From Klebsormidium nitens (Eukaryota > Streptophyta > Klebsormidiophyceae > Klebsormidiales > Klebsormidiaceae), in contig DF237154.1 of NCBI GenBank assembly GCA_000708835.1, positions 62,001 through 126,000 on the forward strand: a stretch of DNA of 64,000 bases, written 5' to 3'. Under the pieces are notes generated by a model. It was not told where the DNA came from, searched no databases, and saw only the letters and a list, made by a program, of their open reading frames with translations. Each line of letters begins with the position of its first letter. Position 1 is the first letter of the stretch. A program made the translations under genes and the position numbers. Shown here one piece after another: positions 35,403 through 49,500 of this stretch.

Positions 35403-38400
35403 TCACGATGGCATCGAGCGTGGTTTCGGCGGGCAGCCCCCCATCTCGAGATCCGCCATTTCGGAGATCGCTGGTGCCCCCGGTTCGCTTCGTCGTTGCC
35501 GGCTTAGCAGCTTTTCGTCCAGGGAACTCTTCCGCAATTTGCGGACCATGTCCCGGGGGCTGACCCGGCTTCTCGGCGGGCCCGGCGACTGCGAGCGGCG
35601 GGTGCGGGTCGCCTCCTTCTGGAGGAGCGCGGTCGGGGTAAGCAGCGCAACCGGCGACACGAGCGCGGCCGCCTCCGCCTGGTCCAGGCGCGCGCGTGCC
35701 ATTTCTTTGATCATCGAGTGCAGCTTCTCCGCGTTCAGGGGCTTACTGGAGGGGGGTGGAAGCGAACAGCCGTTGGATCTCTTTTCTCGAAGGGACGTTT
35801 GTAAACGAAGCCGTCAGCCTTTCAACCCTGTTCGTAAGTTGTGCAGCTTGCGATTGGATGACAAAACACATCAGATCGGCGCTTCCATCACACAAGATCC
35901 AAGTTGCGTTACATAAAGCGTCCCTTTCATTTGAATTGGAGCCCGGGTTCTCTAACCCCTCGTTTGAGGCCCCTTGTGTGTTGCATTCTTCCGTGGCAGA
36001 GAGGCTCTCTTGTGGCACAGCAGGGTGACGTAAGCCCATCTTGACCTCCTCCGGCTGTGGCTTACCACTCTCGTGGCCATTACATACCGCTGTCTAGAGA
36101 AACCCCTTTTCAACCACAAGTCTTGACAGCTCGGCCCCCTCAATTCCTGACACCCTCGCACCCACCTGATGTAGGCGTCCATCCCCAGCGCGAGGCAGCG
36201 CTCCGCGTCGCCGGACATGGCGTGTGCCGTCATGGCCACGATCGGCGTCGGCCGGCGCTGCAGTCGCAGCTCCCACGCACGGATGGCGGCGGTCGCGGCA
36301 AACCCGTCCATGACCGGCATTTGGACCTGGGGGTTAAGCGAACCGATTAAGCCATTTGTATTTGGGCCAGAAGCAAGAACGAAAAACAAAGTCCAACCGG
36401 AGAAGTAACAGGACGAGTACCTTTCAATGAAAGACTGACGTGATTCACTAATCCCAACCGACCGGGTTCCGAGCAGCACATCTGACGGGGAGAGAAAGCG
36501 AGACTGTGAATGCAGGCCGGATTAGCTACCAGCGAGGAAATCGATCCGACGGCTTACGTCCATGAGAATGAGATCGAACGGCTCCTTTTCGACCATATCG
36601 ACGGCTTCCCGCCCATTTCCCGCCAGCTTCAACGTATGGCCCCACTTCGTAAGTAGCGCGGTCGCCACTTTCTGGTTCACCGCATTGTCTTCGGTGACCA
36701 ACACGTGCAGGCTGCCCCGCAAGGGGGATCCCCGGGGCGCTTTTCGCGCCGGGGGGGTGAGCCCCGTGGAACCGGTTTGCCCGATCGCGGCGTGCACCGC
36801 GCGCAACAAGCTGTCCTCTTTGATGGGCTTCGCGCAGTGGCCCTGCGCGAGCGGCGTTAGAAAGCTTCAAACAGCCAGGACAAAGGAGTCTCGCTTCTGC
36901 TTTCTTTTCCATCAGCAGTTTGCATTCTCTCGACTGTACGCTTGACAGGCTAAGATTGTGCGCGAGCGAAGTGCCCACCTGCACCTGCAGCTCGCGCATC
37001 CTTTCCGCGTGCTCGGCGGCGGACAGCGCTAAGGTCAGCGCCACGACCGCCGTCTTCGCCAACAACACCGGCGCCTTCTCCCTGACGTCAGCAACCATGT
37101 CGAGGCCCCCCATCCCAGGCATGCAGACGTCAGCCAGCACAAGCCGGAAGGCCCTCCCCCCTTTGGCGGCGGAGTGTAACGCTTCTATGCCGGCGGGGCC
37201 GGACGTTACGACCGTGGGTGACATGCCCCAGGATGCGGTCATACCGCCCAAGATGCGACCGCTCGTGACGTTGTCGTCCACGATCAAAACCGGCAGTTTC
37301 TGCGGGGATAGATTTCCTGAATCAGTAATTGACGTACTCAAATCCGCGTTGCAACCACAGCTCTTGTGCTGTCCAAACATATAGGCGGAAGTCTGGTCTA
37401 GCTCTTACATTGGTCATGTGCGGTTTTCTGTGCTCTGGGTCTTCGGGCCAGCAGTCTTCAGAATGTTTCTCCTTCCAATCTGACCCTTTCTGTAGATGGG
37501 AGCGGTTATAGATTTGATAAAGCTTGCAAATTTCGGATCTGACTGAGTACAGCTAGCTGCGTGATCTTCCCATCTCGCACAAAGCCACCGAGATAGGAGG
37601 CTGTTTGCTGTTTCCAGCTCACACCACGGTTTCTCGCACCTTACCTCTCTTCTGAAAGACAAAAGCTAACAGTTACAGAGTGTCCTGGACGCTCAACTTC
37701 GAACTTCGAGTTCAACCTCAAATCTGAAACCTCAGAATTTCGTTGCAGATCGCCGACTCGATCCTCTCGGAAGGATTTTTTCAGACCTCCCACCTCAGCG
37801 TTCTAAGATTCAACAAAAAAGAGTCAATCACTGCAGGTATGAAGCCGACCGACATTCAGCGACTTCTGCGCGCGCGCGCACCTGGAGCGCCTCGAGCATT
37901 GCCGCGGATCGCTTAGCTGGCGGCGTATCGCTGAGCTGGAAGACGGCGGTGAACAGAAAGTTGCTGCCCTGCCCCTCGTGCGATTCCACCCACATGGACC
38001 CCGCCATTGAGGCGGCCAGCTTGGCGCTGATAACTAGACCGAGCCCGGTTCCGCCGTACACGCGGGTGGTGGACGAGTCCACCTGGGAGAACGGACGGAA
38101 CAGCAGCGACTGCTTCTCCAGCGGAATGCCAATGCCTGGACGGAAAGAAAAGGGGCGCGTTCAAACATAAATCAAGTCACAGAGAATAGGTAAGATCTGG
38201 ATGAGCGGAAGCCCTCGAGGGCTTGGGGCGCCTGTACACATTGAGCCGTTTCAACTTACGCCGTGTAGTTTGAAATGCTCTAGCAGATGTCGTAAGAAGC
38301 CTTTCCAGCCTGTTGTTGAACATGAAACAAACCCACAGTGCGACAAGCTCTTCGGGAAGAGTTCTCTTTGAGACCGTACAAAGTGATCAACTTTATCTTG

Positions 38401-41400
38401 CATCGACTGTCTCCGAGCCGAATGGAAAACTGTGAGACCTGAACTGCCCACCATGCTTTTGCTAGGCATCCCTGGCGAAGCTTTCAGGAAACAACGCGTA
38501 AGACTTTCATCCGAGATGACAACGGACGTTTTCAACATTTTTGTCGCTCTTCATGAAGCGAAAAGCATGTTTCTAAAAGTACTGATCGTGGGCGCGCGCA
38601 CCTGTGTCTTTGACGGAAAACTTGAGGCCGATCTGTTGCCCGTCTCCGGAGATACTATCCAAGATAATGCTCACGAGCACCTCGCCGTGGTCCACGCCAG
38701 GGGCCGGGGTGAACTTGATCGCGTTGCCTGTTCATGAATAAGGTGTTATATCATTGCCTTTTCCCTTCATCCAAGGTCAAACCCGTATGATCGGATTCTA
38801 TTCCCCGACCAGACCTTAGACTGTATTGCATCGGGGCCTCGAAAAAGGGTGTTGTCTGCTTAGACGCATAAGTCATCTTACGTGAGACACCTGTCCGACC
38901 TTCTGGACACTCACAGACAAGACCAAGATCCGAAACAGCCGCCACGTGTCGGCTTAACGACCGGGTCGAATTGACAAACTACTCAAAGGTCTACCGATGA
39001 CATGTCCTAAAACAGCCGCCCCGGGTCGCCCACAAGAACCGGTTGACGAGATAACCCCACTCACCGATCAGGTTGACGAGGATCTGAAAGAGCCGCCCCG
39101 GGTCGCCCATGAGGTTGTCCGGCACGTCTGGCGGCACGTCGACGATGATCTCCACGTTGCGCCGGCACGCGCGCACAGCCAGCACGGTGGTCGCCGCCTC
39201 TAGTTGGTCGCGCAGGCTGAAGCCGACGCGCTCCAGCTCCAGCTTCTCCGCCTCGATCTTGCTGAAGTCAAGGATGTCCTGCGGAACGGCGGAATGGCGG
39301 ACGGAGTGGTTTGGAGTGATAAAACATCTCGAAGTTTTGGTGCTCCTTCAAAGAAAAGTTACAAAACTCGAAGTTCATTCATGCAAGGTGGGGGACGTGT
39401 TGAAGGGTGAAACGGATTTCTGAAACAAGCAGATTGCTGCTATTTTACAACAGTTTCTGAAGGCCTTGTGAAAAAGCTGAACGTCGATGGGGACGTGTGC
39501 TTCTATTACAGATTATTTAGTTCAAGTGGCTTGCATCTCGGAGGATGATGCAAACGAGAGCGAACAAAAAACCAAGGTCTCCTCTCAACAATTTGACGAG
39601 CCAATTACCATTTTTAATGTAATTATCTAATTCTATTGAGCATCTCTAAACCGTCGTTGACCACATCGTTTGGAAAATTGATGCAACCCCAACAGGTGCT
39701 CTTCTGTTGAAGACCAGCGCTGGTCGTAACATGGTAAGCAGGTTGCATTGGCCTTACGTTGATGACGTTGAGAAGGTGCTCCGCGGAGAATTTGACGAGC
39801 TCCAGGTACTCTTGCTGCTCCGCGTCGACGTGGGTCTCCAAACACAGCTCTGAGATGCGAGAGAAACGCCGGCAATCAGGCTGCTGAGCATGCTTTTTGG
39901 AAGTAGCTATCCAGTAACAAGCGTCTTGGAACACGCTCCAAGTAAGAACAGCGCATCTTCTCAGTTTCCAATTCAAAGTTTCTGCCTCCGCCGGCCATGG
40001 CAGGAATCTGGTGAGTCCCCAGTCCCCTATACAATCTGACCCGAAACGACGAAACGCCCGAGGATCAATCCAACATAACAAACATAAAGGCCGCCGGGCA
40101 TTGCCAACGTCATTCGCCTGAGATGATCTGAAGCCTGGCTGCTCTTTTCCAGAGGAGAAGAAGGCTTACCGGTGCAATTGATGATCCCATTTAGAGGTGT
40201 CTGCAAAACAAGAAGAAGTCTGTCAAATCTTTCTCGAGATCTGGGCTTGCGTTTTGAAGACCCTCAGAGGAGGATCTTACTTACCACAAACACGCGCTTG
40301 TGAAATACGGACACATTTGTCAAAGCGGCCGGACCTCTGTCTTCCTCCTTTGAATCTATCCCAAAAGGCCGGGCTTGCGGCCCAGTAGCGGCCCGCTCGC
40401 GCGCGCGCGCGCGCTCACCCGTATTTCGTGGCTCATGTTGGCGAGGAAGTTGGACTTGATCTTGTTCGCGGACACGGCCTCGTCTTTCGCATTCACCAGC
40501 TCCGCCTGCGCGCTCTGCCGCGACTCGATCTCCGCGGCCAGGTCCGCGTTCGCCCACATCAGGTCGCGCGTGCGCTCCTCGATCCTGCGCGGAACGACGC
40601 CGTCGGTCTAACTTAAAAGAAACAACCAAGCTCGGACTTTGGAGCAGAAAGAGAGATAACGGAGAGTTGCTTCAATCTTCTTTGGCCTTCGATGCCTGGA
40701 TGATCAGCATCCAAACCCAAAGAAGCTCTAGTTACTCTTATTTTTCATCACTTCACCTCTAAAGAGAGACTGTGTGGACAGATGCGGAATTATGTCACTC
40801 ACACACGTTGTGCAGATTTGAAAGTGCACGTACTGGAGCTGACCCTCTGCATTTGTTGCAGCTAGTCTGGAAAGATGAGCAATCTACTTAGCCGATGGTC
40901 CCATCAACTCAATGCCAATGCTAACAGCAGGTTTTCTTCTGCAAGATTCAGAGCGCGCGTGTTCTTACCTGGACTCGAGCGTACTGTACAGCTTAGCCAT
41001 TTGCTCCGCCATCTCGTTAAACGTGTTCCTCAGGCCCCCGATCTCGTCGTGCATCTCCCAGCTCGCGCCCTTAGCGCGCGCGGACAGGTCCCCGTCCGCG
41101 AGCGCGCGCGCCACCTTGTCGAGCTTGGTGATGGGCGCCGTGAAAATGCGCGAGAGGAGGTACGACGCGCAGATCCCGAGCGCGAGCACGCAGGGGACCG
41201 TCGCGAGGATGATGGTGCGCATGTGGTGGATCGCGCCGTAGGCCTCGCTCGCGTCGATCTTAGCAACGATGCCTGCGGGAAAAGGGCAATGAAGTCTGAA
41301 TACAAGGGCCGCGCCGGCCGAAACTTGCGACCGGAAGCAATAGACTGTAAGCTCAACCATCTCTGGGTGCTGAAATGCTCATTGCAGCGACCCAATGCGG

Positions 41401-44181
41401 CCTCGAGAACCGCGGTGACTGAACTTTTTGTAAAAAGCCTTTTGCGTCAGGACAGACGTGGGTTTAGTAAAGATCAGAAAAGATGTACTTTCGCGGGAAA
41501 GGTTCCTCACCCCACTCGAGGATCCCAAGCGGCGCATATGCTGCCGCGACGACCTTGCCCCGGTAGTCCTTCTCGTTCTGGAAGCCAGTCTTGTTCAAGA
41601 TAGCCTGCACGAGTCCAAGTTCTCTGTCATCAGTCTGCAAGCCCTCATTCTCGTTTGAGCAGGTTGCCATGAAAAGGCGCGCAGAATTGGCCCACAGCGG
41701 AGCGTTGAAAAGTCTCTTCACAGTGGGTTTTCGATGTTGTAAACCTCCAATCTCGTTTCTGTGTGGCCGCTGATGTCTGCTAGCTTTCCGTTGCCCATTC
41801 CACAATTCCTGGTGCACACAAATCCTTGCATCATCAGTCGAATCCGGAGCACCCGCTTCTGCACCAAGCGTCAACCCCGCAAGCACAGCAATCTTGAAAC
41901 TTGACAACAACGATCATGCGTTGAACTGCTCAAAAGGCGCTGCGGAAATGTAGATCATGTATTCCCGAACGTACTAAACAAACTGCTTTGCCGCGGACTC
42001 GTTTCGCCCTAGCTCGCCCACCTTTTCCAGCGCCCGATCGGACTGCCACGGCTGCACGTGCGGCGCGAGCGGGTCCCGGCTGGGGGGCAGCACGAGGCGC
42101 AGCGCCCCGGTGCCCGGGTCGACCACCCCGAGCAAAACCTCCCCCGTCGACTGCAGCCCCACCCCGTCCAGAACTAGATCGTGGAACTTTTTCGCGTCCA
42201 GCGTCACGTGCACGTACCCGATCACGACGCCGCTCCCGACCGGGAAGATGATGGGCGCGCTGGCGGTCAGGACGAGCCCCCGGGACGAGTTCACCGGGAG
42301 CGAGAACGGGGTGACGTCATCAAGGATGGCGTCAGCGGCAGTGGCGTTGGACGTCCTGAGCAGGGCCGTGCGGTTGGCGTCGTAGATGACGATCGAGCGG
42401 ACGTCCGGGAGGACCGACGCGGCGGTCCGTAAGTCGTTGACGCCCACCTGGGGCGGGGCGAAGCCATGTCGGAGGAAGAAGAAAGACTCCAGCTCCGTAC
42501 AAACCTTATCGGATGGGTTCGATTGGCCCCTGTTTGCAAAAGGCCTTGAAGCTTGCGTTTTGCAGGTAAGCTCCAAACTGAGTGACCAAGACGACGAAGT
42601 GGGAGGCTGGTCCTTCACCCTCGCACTTCCTCCGGTACAACTTGACCTGCAAAGTGGAACAACGGAAAAGCATAGGTCGCGTCTTATCCAAGTATCAGGA
42701 AGCGGTCTGCCCATCGAGGAAGTTGCCCGCGCGTATCGGACGCTGACCTGGACGTCCGAGGAGCCGAGGGTATCCCCCGAGTTGTGCCGCAGGAGCAGCG
42801 CGTTTATAAGCACGCGCGTCGCGATGAGGTTTAGGTTGTCGGCTTCGCTGGCGAAGTAGTGCAGCACCTCCTGCTGACGCAGCGTGACGACCGTCGTCAG
42901 CCGCCGCTCGATCTCGCTGTCAATCACCTTCTGGCTGTTGAGCCTGCGGGAAAAAAGGAACAGCGGTGATCAAATTTCATTCTTTTGGAGAATGAGGGTC
43001 TGCTCCTTAGCGCCAGGAGAAATATCCGCCGACAATGGTGGCTGACGTAGCGGTGTGCTTTTGGGGTATTGCAAATGGAGAATGGAAAATGGGGTAGCTA
43101 GCACAAAAGCTGGGTAAATCACAAAGGGCCCTCGTCTAGGGCCTTTGATTTTAAAAGGGTGAAAGTAAGCAACAACAATAGTGCTTCTCAAGGGGAGGTT
43201 GAGTCCAGCAATAATTATCTTCCCATCACACAAGGAACCCTGCCGGAGTAGGGCGGTGGTATGCTGTTCTCAGGATGGCTTGGTTGCTTGGAACAGTCAC
43301 CCTTCGGAGCGCCTACTAAGTGCCCCTTACAAGCGCCATCCAGCAGCGGCTGAGCTCTGTCGCTTGTCCTCTTTGAAAAGGTATCCATCTCACAGATGAT
43401 TTCTTGGACCCAAGACACGCAACGTGAACCACCAATTCGGAAAGAAGAGCTCGATGTAACTCTCGCGAACCTGACAAAGTTTGAATGAACCCCACCCATC
43501 ACCAATGGACCAGACCTCAAGGAGTGCAAAACATTGGTCCTCATGACACCCGTCGAACAGATGCTCCATAAAGGTCGCACCCGCTGATGGGCGGACGCGC
43601 TTGTGCACTCACCAGAGGACGAGCGCCATGGACCCGGACGAGACCACCACGAGCACCGCGACGAACAGCGTCAGCTGCAGCGCGATCGAGAACGGCACGC
43701 GCTTCTTCCGTTTCGTGCCCAGGTCCAGCGATACCCCCGGCGCGGCCGTCGACATCGCGCCTCCCCGCGTCCAGCTACGCCGAGCCCGGGTCCCGCGCTC
43801 CGACTCGGGTGCGCTCGCGCGCGGGCTGCGCGACTCCTGATGCCAGCTGCCGCGCGCTTGAGGATCATCGGAGGGGTGCTCTTCGTCGCTGGCCGGGGAG
43901 GCGGGTGTCTCGCGGGACAAACGGCTCGGGAAGAGAGCAAGCCGGGGGCGGGGCCGCACGGGGAAGGAGTGCGCTTCCGCGTCGGCACCGGAACGAGCGC
44001 CAGCTGGTTGCGCACTGCTCATTTCCTTCGGAGTTGTAGCTGAGGTCCTCTGACCTCTCCTAAGATTCGGCATCTCCAGCTGTACGTCCGTTTGCATAAC
44101 AAAGGTCTGCCCGCTTTCCAGGTTGACAGACGGCTCCGTGGGACTTCCCGCGGAGTCTGCGGTAGCTTCTTCTAGGGCCAT
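35403..44181 (-). CDS. AHK1: AHK1-type hybrid histidine kinase (membrane sensor with two receivers)
   Basis: A plasma-membrane sensor that autophosphorylates on His and passes phosphate to Asp; land-plant AHK1 is linked to osmotic and drought sensing. Exons, 5' to 3': 44181-43613, 42943-42748, 42447-42022, 41604-41511, 41272-40969, 40584-40419, 40200-40170, 39849-39758, 39278-39065, 38727-38602, 38135-37882, 37299-36979, 36842-36558, 36326-36166, 35745-35403. They give 3582 nt, 1193 aa, close to AHK1 length. Order: cytosolic Ser-rich N-terminus; TM 164-190; extracellular sensor of about 255 residues; TM 447-468; HAMP about 470-525; coiled linker; H-box with His582 (NMSHEIRTPLNG); N-box around Asn699; ATP lid with DTGIGI (738-743) and GGTGLGL; receiver 1 with D832/D833, D881, K936; receiver 2 with E982/D983, D1026, K1081. 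The basic Ser-rich tail has no motif. Both receivers keep the phosphoacceptor Asp and the Lys. Ligand or stimulus is inferred from the family. Confidence 0.9.
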
Positions 44182-46540
44182 CGCGGGCAGTCAGCGGTCC
44201 TCCCCAACTATAGTGTGCAACCCTCGTCCGAGGACATTATCCACACCATCGGCAGGTATGTCCTTGTGGACGTTTGGGGCTTTCGAAAAGCAACTCAATG
44301 TTTTGGTACGGGCCCTGCTTCCCAGTTGTAGATTGGTATTCCTGGGCCTTGGACCTTACGAGTCTCACCCCGCTTTACTCACAAGGGCCGAAGTGCTCTG
44401 CAGGAGGCACAAGAAGACAGGCTTGCCCGTCAACCCGTCTTCAAGCTCTGATTCGATGTCTTTTCGTGAAGATGCGAAGATTGGTTTAAGAGGTGGTGAG
44501 TCTCATTGTCTCAGTTTTGCAAAGGCAGTGCAGCATCCTTTTGGTTTCGCCACAATGACTTCTGGCTTTGCTTTGTCTACGGCCCGGCTATGGAAGGACG
44601 CGCTGAGTCAGCCCAGGTGGCATTCTTCCAAGGTGCCTCCACACAGTGCCAAAGTGGACGATACCCCTGATTCTTAGGAATCAAACAAAAGCAGTGCCCA
44701 TTTATAACGCGTTTGCAGCCCCGAAGTTAAGTCAACATGTTTATGTCTGAGACCGCGCAAGTGGGCAAGTAGCTTGCTCACCTTTACTGAAGGATTGAGT
44801 GTAAGGCAGAGCCTCTGTGCAAAAGCAACTCGGTTTCACACTGATGCCCCCATCCTTACTACGAAGTGGACGTCAGCAAAGACTCAATCTGCCGACTCGT
44901 TCTGCACGCTTGCATATGCGAATGTGTGGCTGCGTCCCATGCCTGTTTAAACCAACCACCGAAAACAGCTTAAACGTCTTTGATCAGTCTAACTGACCAT
45001 TGGCCTGTATGAAGGAGGCTGCTCTGCTCTGCAGGCTGTAGGTTCAGGAACTGTGACGCTTCCTTGGACAGTATTCATGATCGATCCTATGAGGAAGATT
45101 GAGGGCCAGGAAGTCAACCTCGCCTTGCCTGGGAAGTTCTGCGAGGTAATCTTGGAAACCCCTAGACTGCGCCACAACTATATTGAAATGGATATCAGAA
45201 TCTGAGAATCTGATACACTAGACTTTGATTCCCTTCCCAAGCTGATACTAGGTGTTCGCATCACTCTAGTTCGCAAGATCTTAAGCACCCAGATGCGCCA
45301 GGTTAATTCTTTAACTGAAACTGAAGGGGACTATCGCATCATCTGACATGGGCCAGGCTTCCTGGCCACTCATATTGCAGCCTCGTCGTAATCGGAGGAT
45401 TGTCAGATGCAATGATCACTGAGCACGTGTCTTCAAGCTACCTCGATTAGCCCATTGAGCAGCTATCATTGCGTCAGCATGTCGCGAGACCATGGCTTAC
45501 GGTAAAGCTGGCACTGATCCAGCATTGCTCTTGCTGATAAACTGGTAAAGTAGGCAGCTATGCTTTCAACCCGTGGCAACATATGGCCGCGGGGCGCCAC
45601 CGGAAGCAAATCAGTTAGGCAGCGATGCGCGCGCGATTCAGAGGTAACCCGCAACCACTGCGGTACGGTACCCCGTTGCTGATGGGCTCTCCTCCGGACC
45701 CTTCGGTTGGCGCCTGCCTGCCGGCCGGCAGCTCTGAACTGTTCAGGCTCAGCTTTCATCGAAATGAACCGCCATTTTGCCCTTAACTTCGATATAAGGT
45801 AGGTACCGGTAACCGCAGTCCGGACCCACCGATGCCGTGACCAGTCCCGAGTTGGTACCAGAGTAACCAGACCTTGGAACCGTACGGTATTAAATAGCGG
45901 AAGTACCTACGGCCGCGGTACCGGGTATCATCACGTGCGATGGTACTTGGTACTCCCAGCACTTACCTACATACCTACCGTAGTATGTACCAACCGGGAG
46001 CGAGGTCGCCACGTGGACCAAGTTTACTGTACCACTTTCTGTGACCCCTTGGCTGCAAAACTGGTACCGTGTGAAGGCCAGTACGGTACCTAGGTACACA
46101 TTAGCCTTAGGTCCACTTAGTGTACAGGAGTCTCTGAGTCTGAGGTGGCTAGGTCCAAGGCTCCAAGCTCGCATTTTCCCATTCTCAGGGAAGCATTGTT
46201 GATCTGACCCGCATTCAAGCTGTCTACCTGGCCTGGCCTGGATGAGCTGAGGACGCCGCCTCTCTCTGCTGGCGAGCGCTTGCAGCCCTCTAGTTGGGGC
46301 CAGAATATAGGTAGCTTCAACTCTTTGCATCCCACTGCTGAAGAAAGGAGTCCAATCAGACTGTTCCTGCTTTGGTGAGAGGCCCTTTTAAATGCTCCAA
46401 GAAACTGACTGACCTCTGAAGATGTCAAACGGAGCTGGTTGCTTACAGCGCTGAAGGGCACCTTGACTAGGATGAGAGGGTGATTCAATCAAGAGTCTGT
46501 CAAAACAATCAAAGGCGGGATCTCAGGCGAGGGTGGAAGC
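44182..46540. other. Divergent intergenic region with TACCG-rich island
   Basis: This is the shared 5' region of the histidine kinase (-) and the RWA gene (+). No gene was recognised. The right half holds the TACCG-rich island listed separately. Confidence 0.5.
45640..46100. repeat. Island rich in GGTACC / CGGTAC / TACCTAC words
   Basis: Over about 460 nt the words GGTACC, GTACGG, CCGTAC and TACCTAC recur more than a dozen times, often overlapping, on both strands (for example CGGTACGGTACC at about 45661 and TACCTACATACCTACCGTA near 45966). Nothing comparable is seen elsewhere apart from a short cluster near 28930-28945. It may be an expanded degenerate simple repeat or a protein-binding-site array upstream of the RWA gene. 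Confidence 0.6.
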
Positions 46541-49500
46541 ATGGCTGCTACAGACATGACAACTTCCCAGGTAATGTGCTCAGTCTTGTAGATCTGTTGG
46601 AAGTCTTCTGTAAGAATGCTCTTTCTTTTGTGTCGCAACCTCCCTGTGACTTTTTGGAGCTGATTAGACATGACATACGACATACGAAGGTCCCTGTGAC
46701 TTTTTGGAGCTGATTAGACATGACATACAAGAGACGAGACAGACCAAGCGTTTGAGCTTCCATCTTACATGGTGTGCCTGGTGCCTGGTGCAAGCTGCAA
46801 TGTGAATCTTATGCTACAGGTGCCAACCAATGATTGCAGCTTCTGAATCACAAGCTGCCAGAACCTTTCCAACATGGCTGATCATGCTTCGCTGCCTCCT
46901 TTTGTTTCTTGAGATCCTAGGGTTTGTGTTGAGGCAATTAATATCTTTGATGCACCGAGAGCTCTAGGAGTCTCAGCATTGCTATCTTGCTTGATTGCCA
47001 TGCTTGGTATGCCCTCCATCAGCCCAATCATAGTGTCTCACCATTGCCCGTTCACAAATATAAACCCAGCATTCACTCACAATAGTCAACCAATCATGTA
47101 ACACAATGTGCTCAATCCGTGCAGCTTGCTTTCCTTACGGGCCTGCTGTATGCCACCATAGCCTGGGTGTATGCAGAGTGGTTGGAATGGAAAGGGGACG
47201 GCAAGCGGGAGGTTAAAGCGGACGAGGAGTAAGCGATCCGCACCGTGTGTGACCCTTAAACTGTGGTTTCATGTGCTGGTTTCACCTCAGAACAGCAGGA
47301 TGCAGCTTGCGAATCACTTCCCATCTGTCGAGCTTGCATCGGAGCTAATGTACTTGAAAGCTGATAGCAGCCATGTTTTTATTGCTTTCTGCAACAACCA
47401 CTGATGGGATGCAGCTCGAAAAGGCTTTCTCTGCATCTGTTTCCCCGGGCTACGGGTCATCCTTCTTGCCGTTCTTCCTAGATTTCTCACTTCTCACGTC
47501 ACTTGAACACCCAGTTTGAAGAGCCCTGAGTTGTGGCATTGCTTTCTGAGTCTAAATGTGTCCCCTGAGAGCCTTCTTCATGTACGATCACAGGAGCTTA
47601 CCGCTACACACGACCAAGTCGCATGGGGGGGAGCATGACAGCTTGGTGAGCAAGGATGTGGTGCCGGCGTCCGCAGTAGAGATGGGCGCCACCGGACACT
47701 TGTACAGGTGGGGCATTCGAACCTAGCTGCATGGCGATGGGAATGACGGATGTGCTGAGGGAAGATGCTGCTTGCGCTGATTGTTTGCCCGGCAATGAGC
47801 TGAAGAGAGGGCGTGCTGTCGCCCACTCTTGGCATGTTGCTTGATAGGTGCTTGTATCCATCTCTGCAAGGAAACAGCGATGTGCATCTGATCAGATGAC
47901 AAAGGGGGAGAATCAAGTTTAAGCACACATCAGCTACAGAAGGCTCCCTTCCACTGGTGCACAGCCTTCCAGAGTGCCGCACAGAAGAGGGGGAGCCGGT
48001 ACTGTCTTGTCGCGGAGTTCGCACTTCCATCTCTACTCATTCTGTGCCTTTGACGTGGTTACAGAGAGTACAGGGAGACAGCTTGAATCCTCATGAGAGA
48101 CGCTGCACACCACGGTATGCATTAATGCCCGCGACATTCCATTGCGCATGCAGATTTGCTACTCTCGATGGGGCATACCTGCTGGAGCATCGGCTCACTC
48201 TGCGCGCCATGTGAGTACTCCGCTTATAACGCTGTCCATTTGTCGTCCTTCTCGAACTATCTCAACCTTAATGACAACCTTATTGACCTTCGTTCGATTA
48301 CGAATACCTGACCACCATACGCAGGTGCTGAAACCTTGAAATTGCCCCCTGTTATTACTGTATGACGCGAGACTCTCAGCGGGAAGCGACGTGCTGATGC
48401 CCATCCTTGTACCTGCAGTGTCGAGTTTGGTGGTCTGCTTGTCTACATGATGCTGTGCGACCGAACGAGCCTCTTCCCTGAAGCACAGCGGGTGAGACCC
48501 CTGCAGAATCATAACGCTTACACATCCCCTCGCTGATCTGCATCAGTTCGGACCAGGTCGTACATTTCACTTTATTGCATTCCGTGTCTTGTAATGACTT
48601 GCAAAACCTGCGGCCTTTGCCCACGGTGAGTGGGGGCAGGTAACATGGTGTTGATCAGGCAGAAGCACACTGCTGGGAAGAGCAGCGGAAATGCAGGACG
48701 ATAGCGGACTTCTCCTGTGGGGTCACATGCTCCAAGGCCTTTGATCCATTGCACCCTTGAATGCACGAGCAGTCAGTGAGTAGTTGGAACTTCTTCGAAC
48801 CCCTTGTCATTTGAAACGCAAGAACCTCAAAAGGCATCCCTTTTGGTCTTTCCTCTGACGCTGCTGCGCGGGTGCCCAGTCGTACAGCCGGGACCTGTTC
48901 ATGTTCATCTACCTACTCCTCTGCCTGGCGGCGGCCTTCACGTCCCTCAAGAAGCACGCGGGCAGCAGCCCCAGCGTGGACTACTTGAACCGCCACCAGA
49001 CCGAGGAGTGGAAGGGCTGGATGCAGGTGGGCCGTTCTTAGTCTTGACAGATGCCAGATTATGTCGACCAGGGAAGGATCGAATAGCGCATGTGTATGCT
49101 GCAGGGGCAGCGAAACTGGGGGATCCCTGGTGTCTTGGCCTTCGATTTCTGGTGGGGTTGGTTGGGTTACCAAGCTGTAGACATTCCAACAGCTGTTCAC
49201 TGAGTCAAAAGAGGAGGAGACACGCATGTCCGAGTTTCAGATCAGTGCCCACAGGGGCTGCCGTTCTTAGATCAGCGGGTCCACTGATTGACTGGAATGA
49301 TTGCCATCAACGGTCGAGGCAGCTTGGGATGATACAATGAGGCAGGTGCAGATGGAAAGGTGGAAGTTGAAGACCTTCTTCCTCGGCCCTTTGTCATCAA
49401 GCACACGTTCTGCAATAACTGGCGACCTTAAGTCATGGATGGAAGCATCACCGACATCTGTGAAAGATACCACGGCGTGAAGCGAGCCAACTCTTGTCGC

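Noticed and set aside
40875-41603. 242-codon plus-strand open frame
   Set aside because: Antisense to the kinase HAMP and membrane exon; no family motif.
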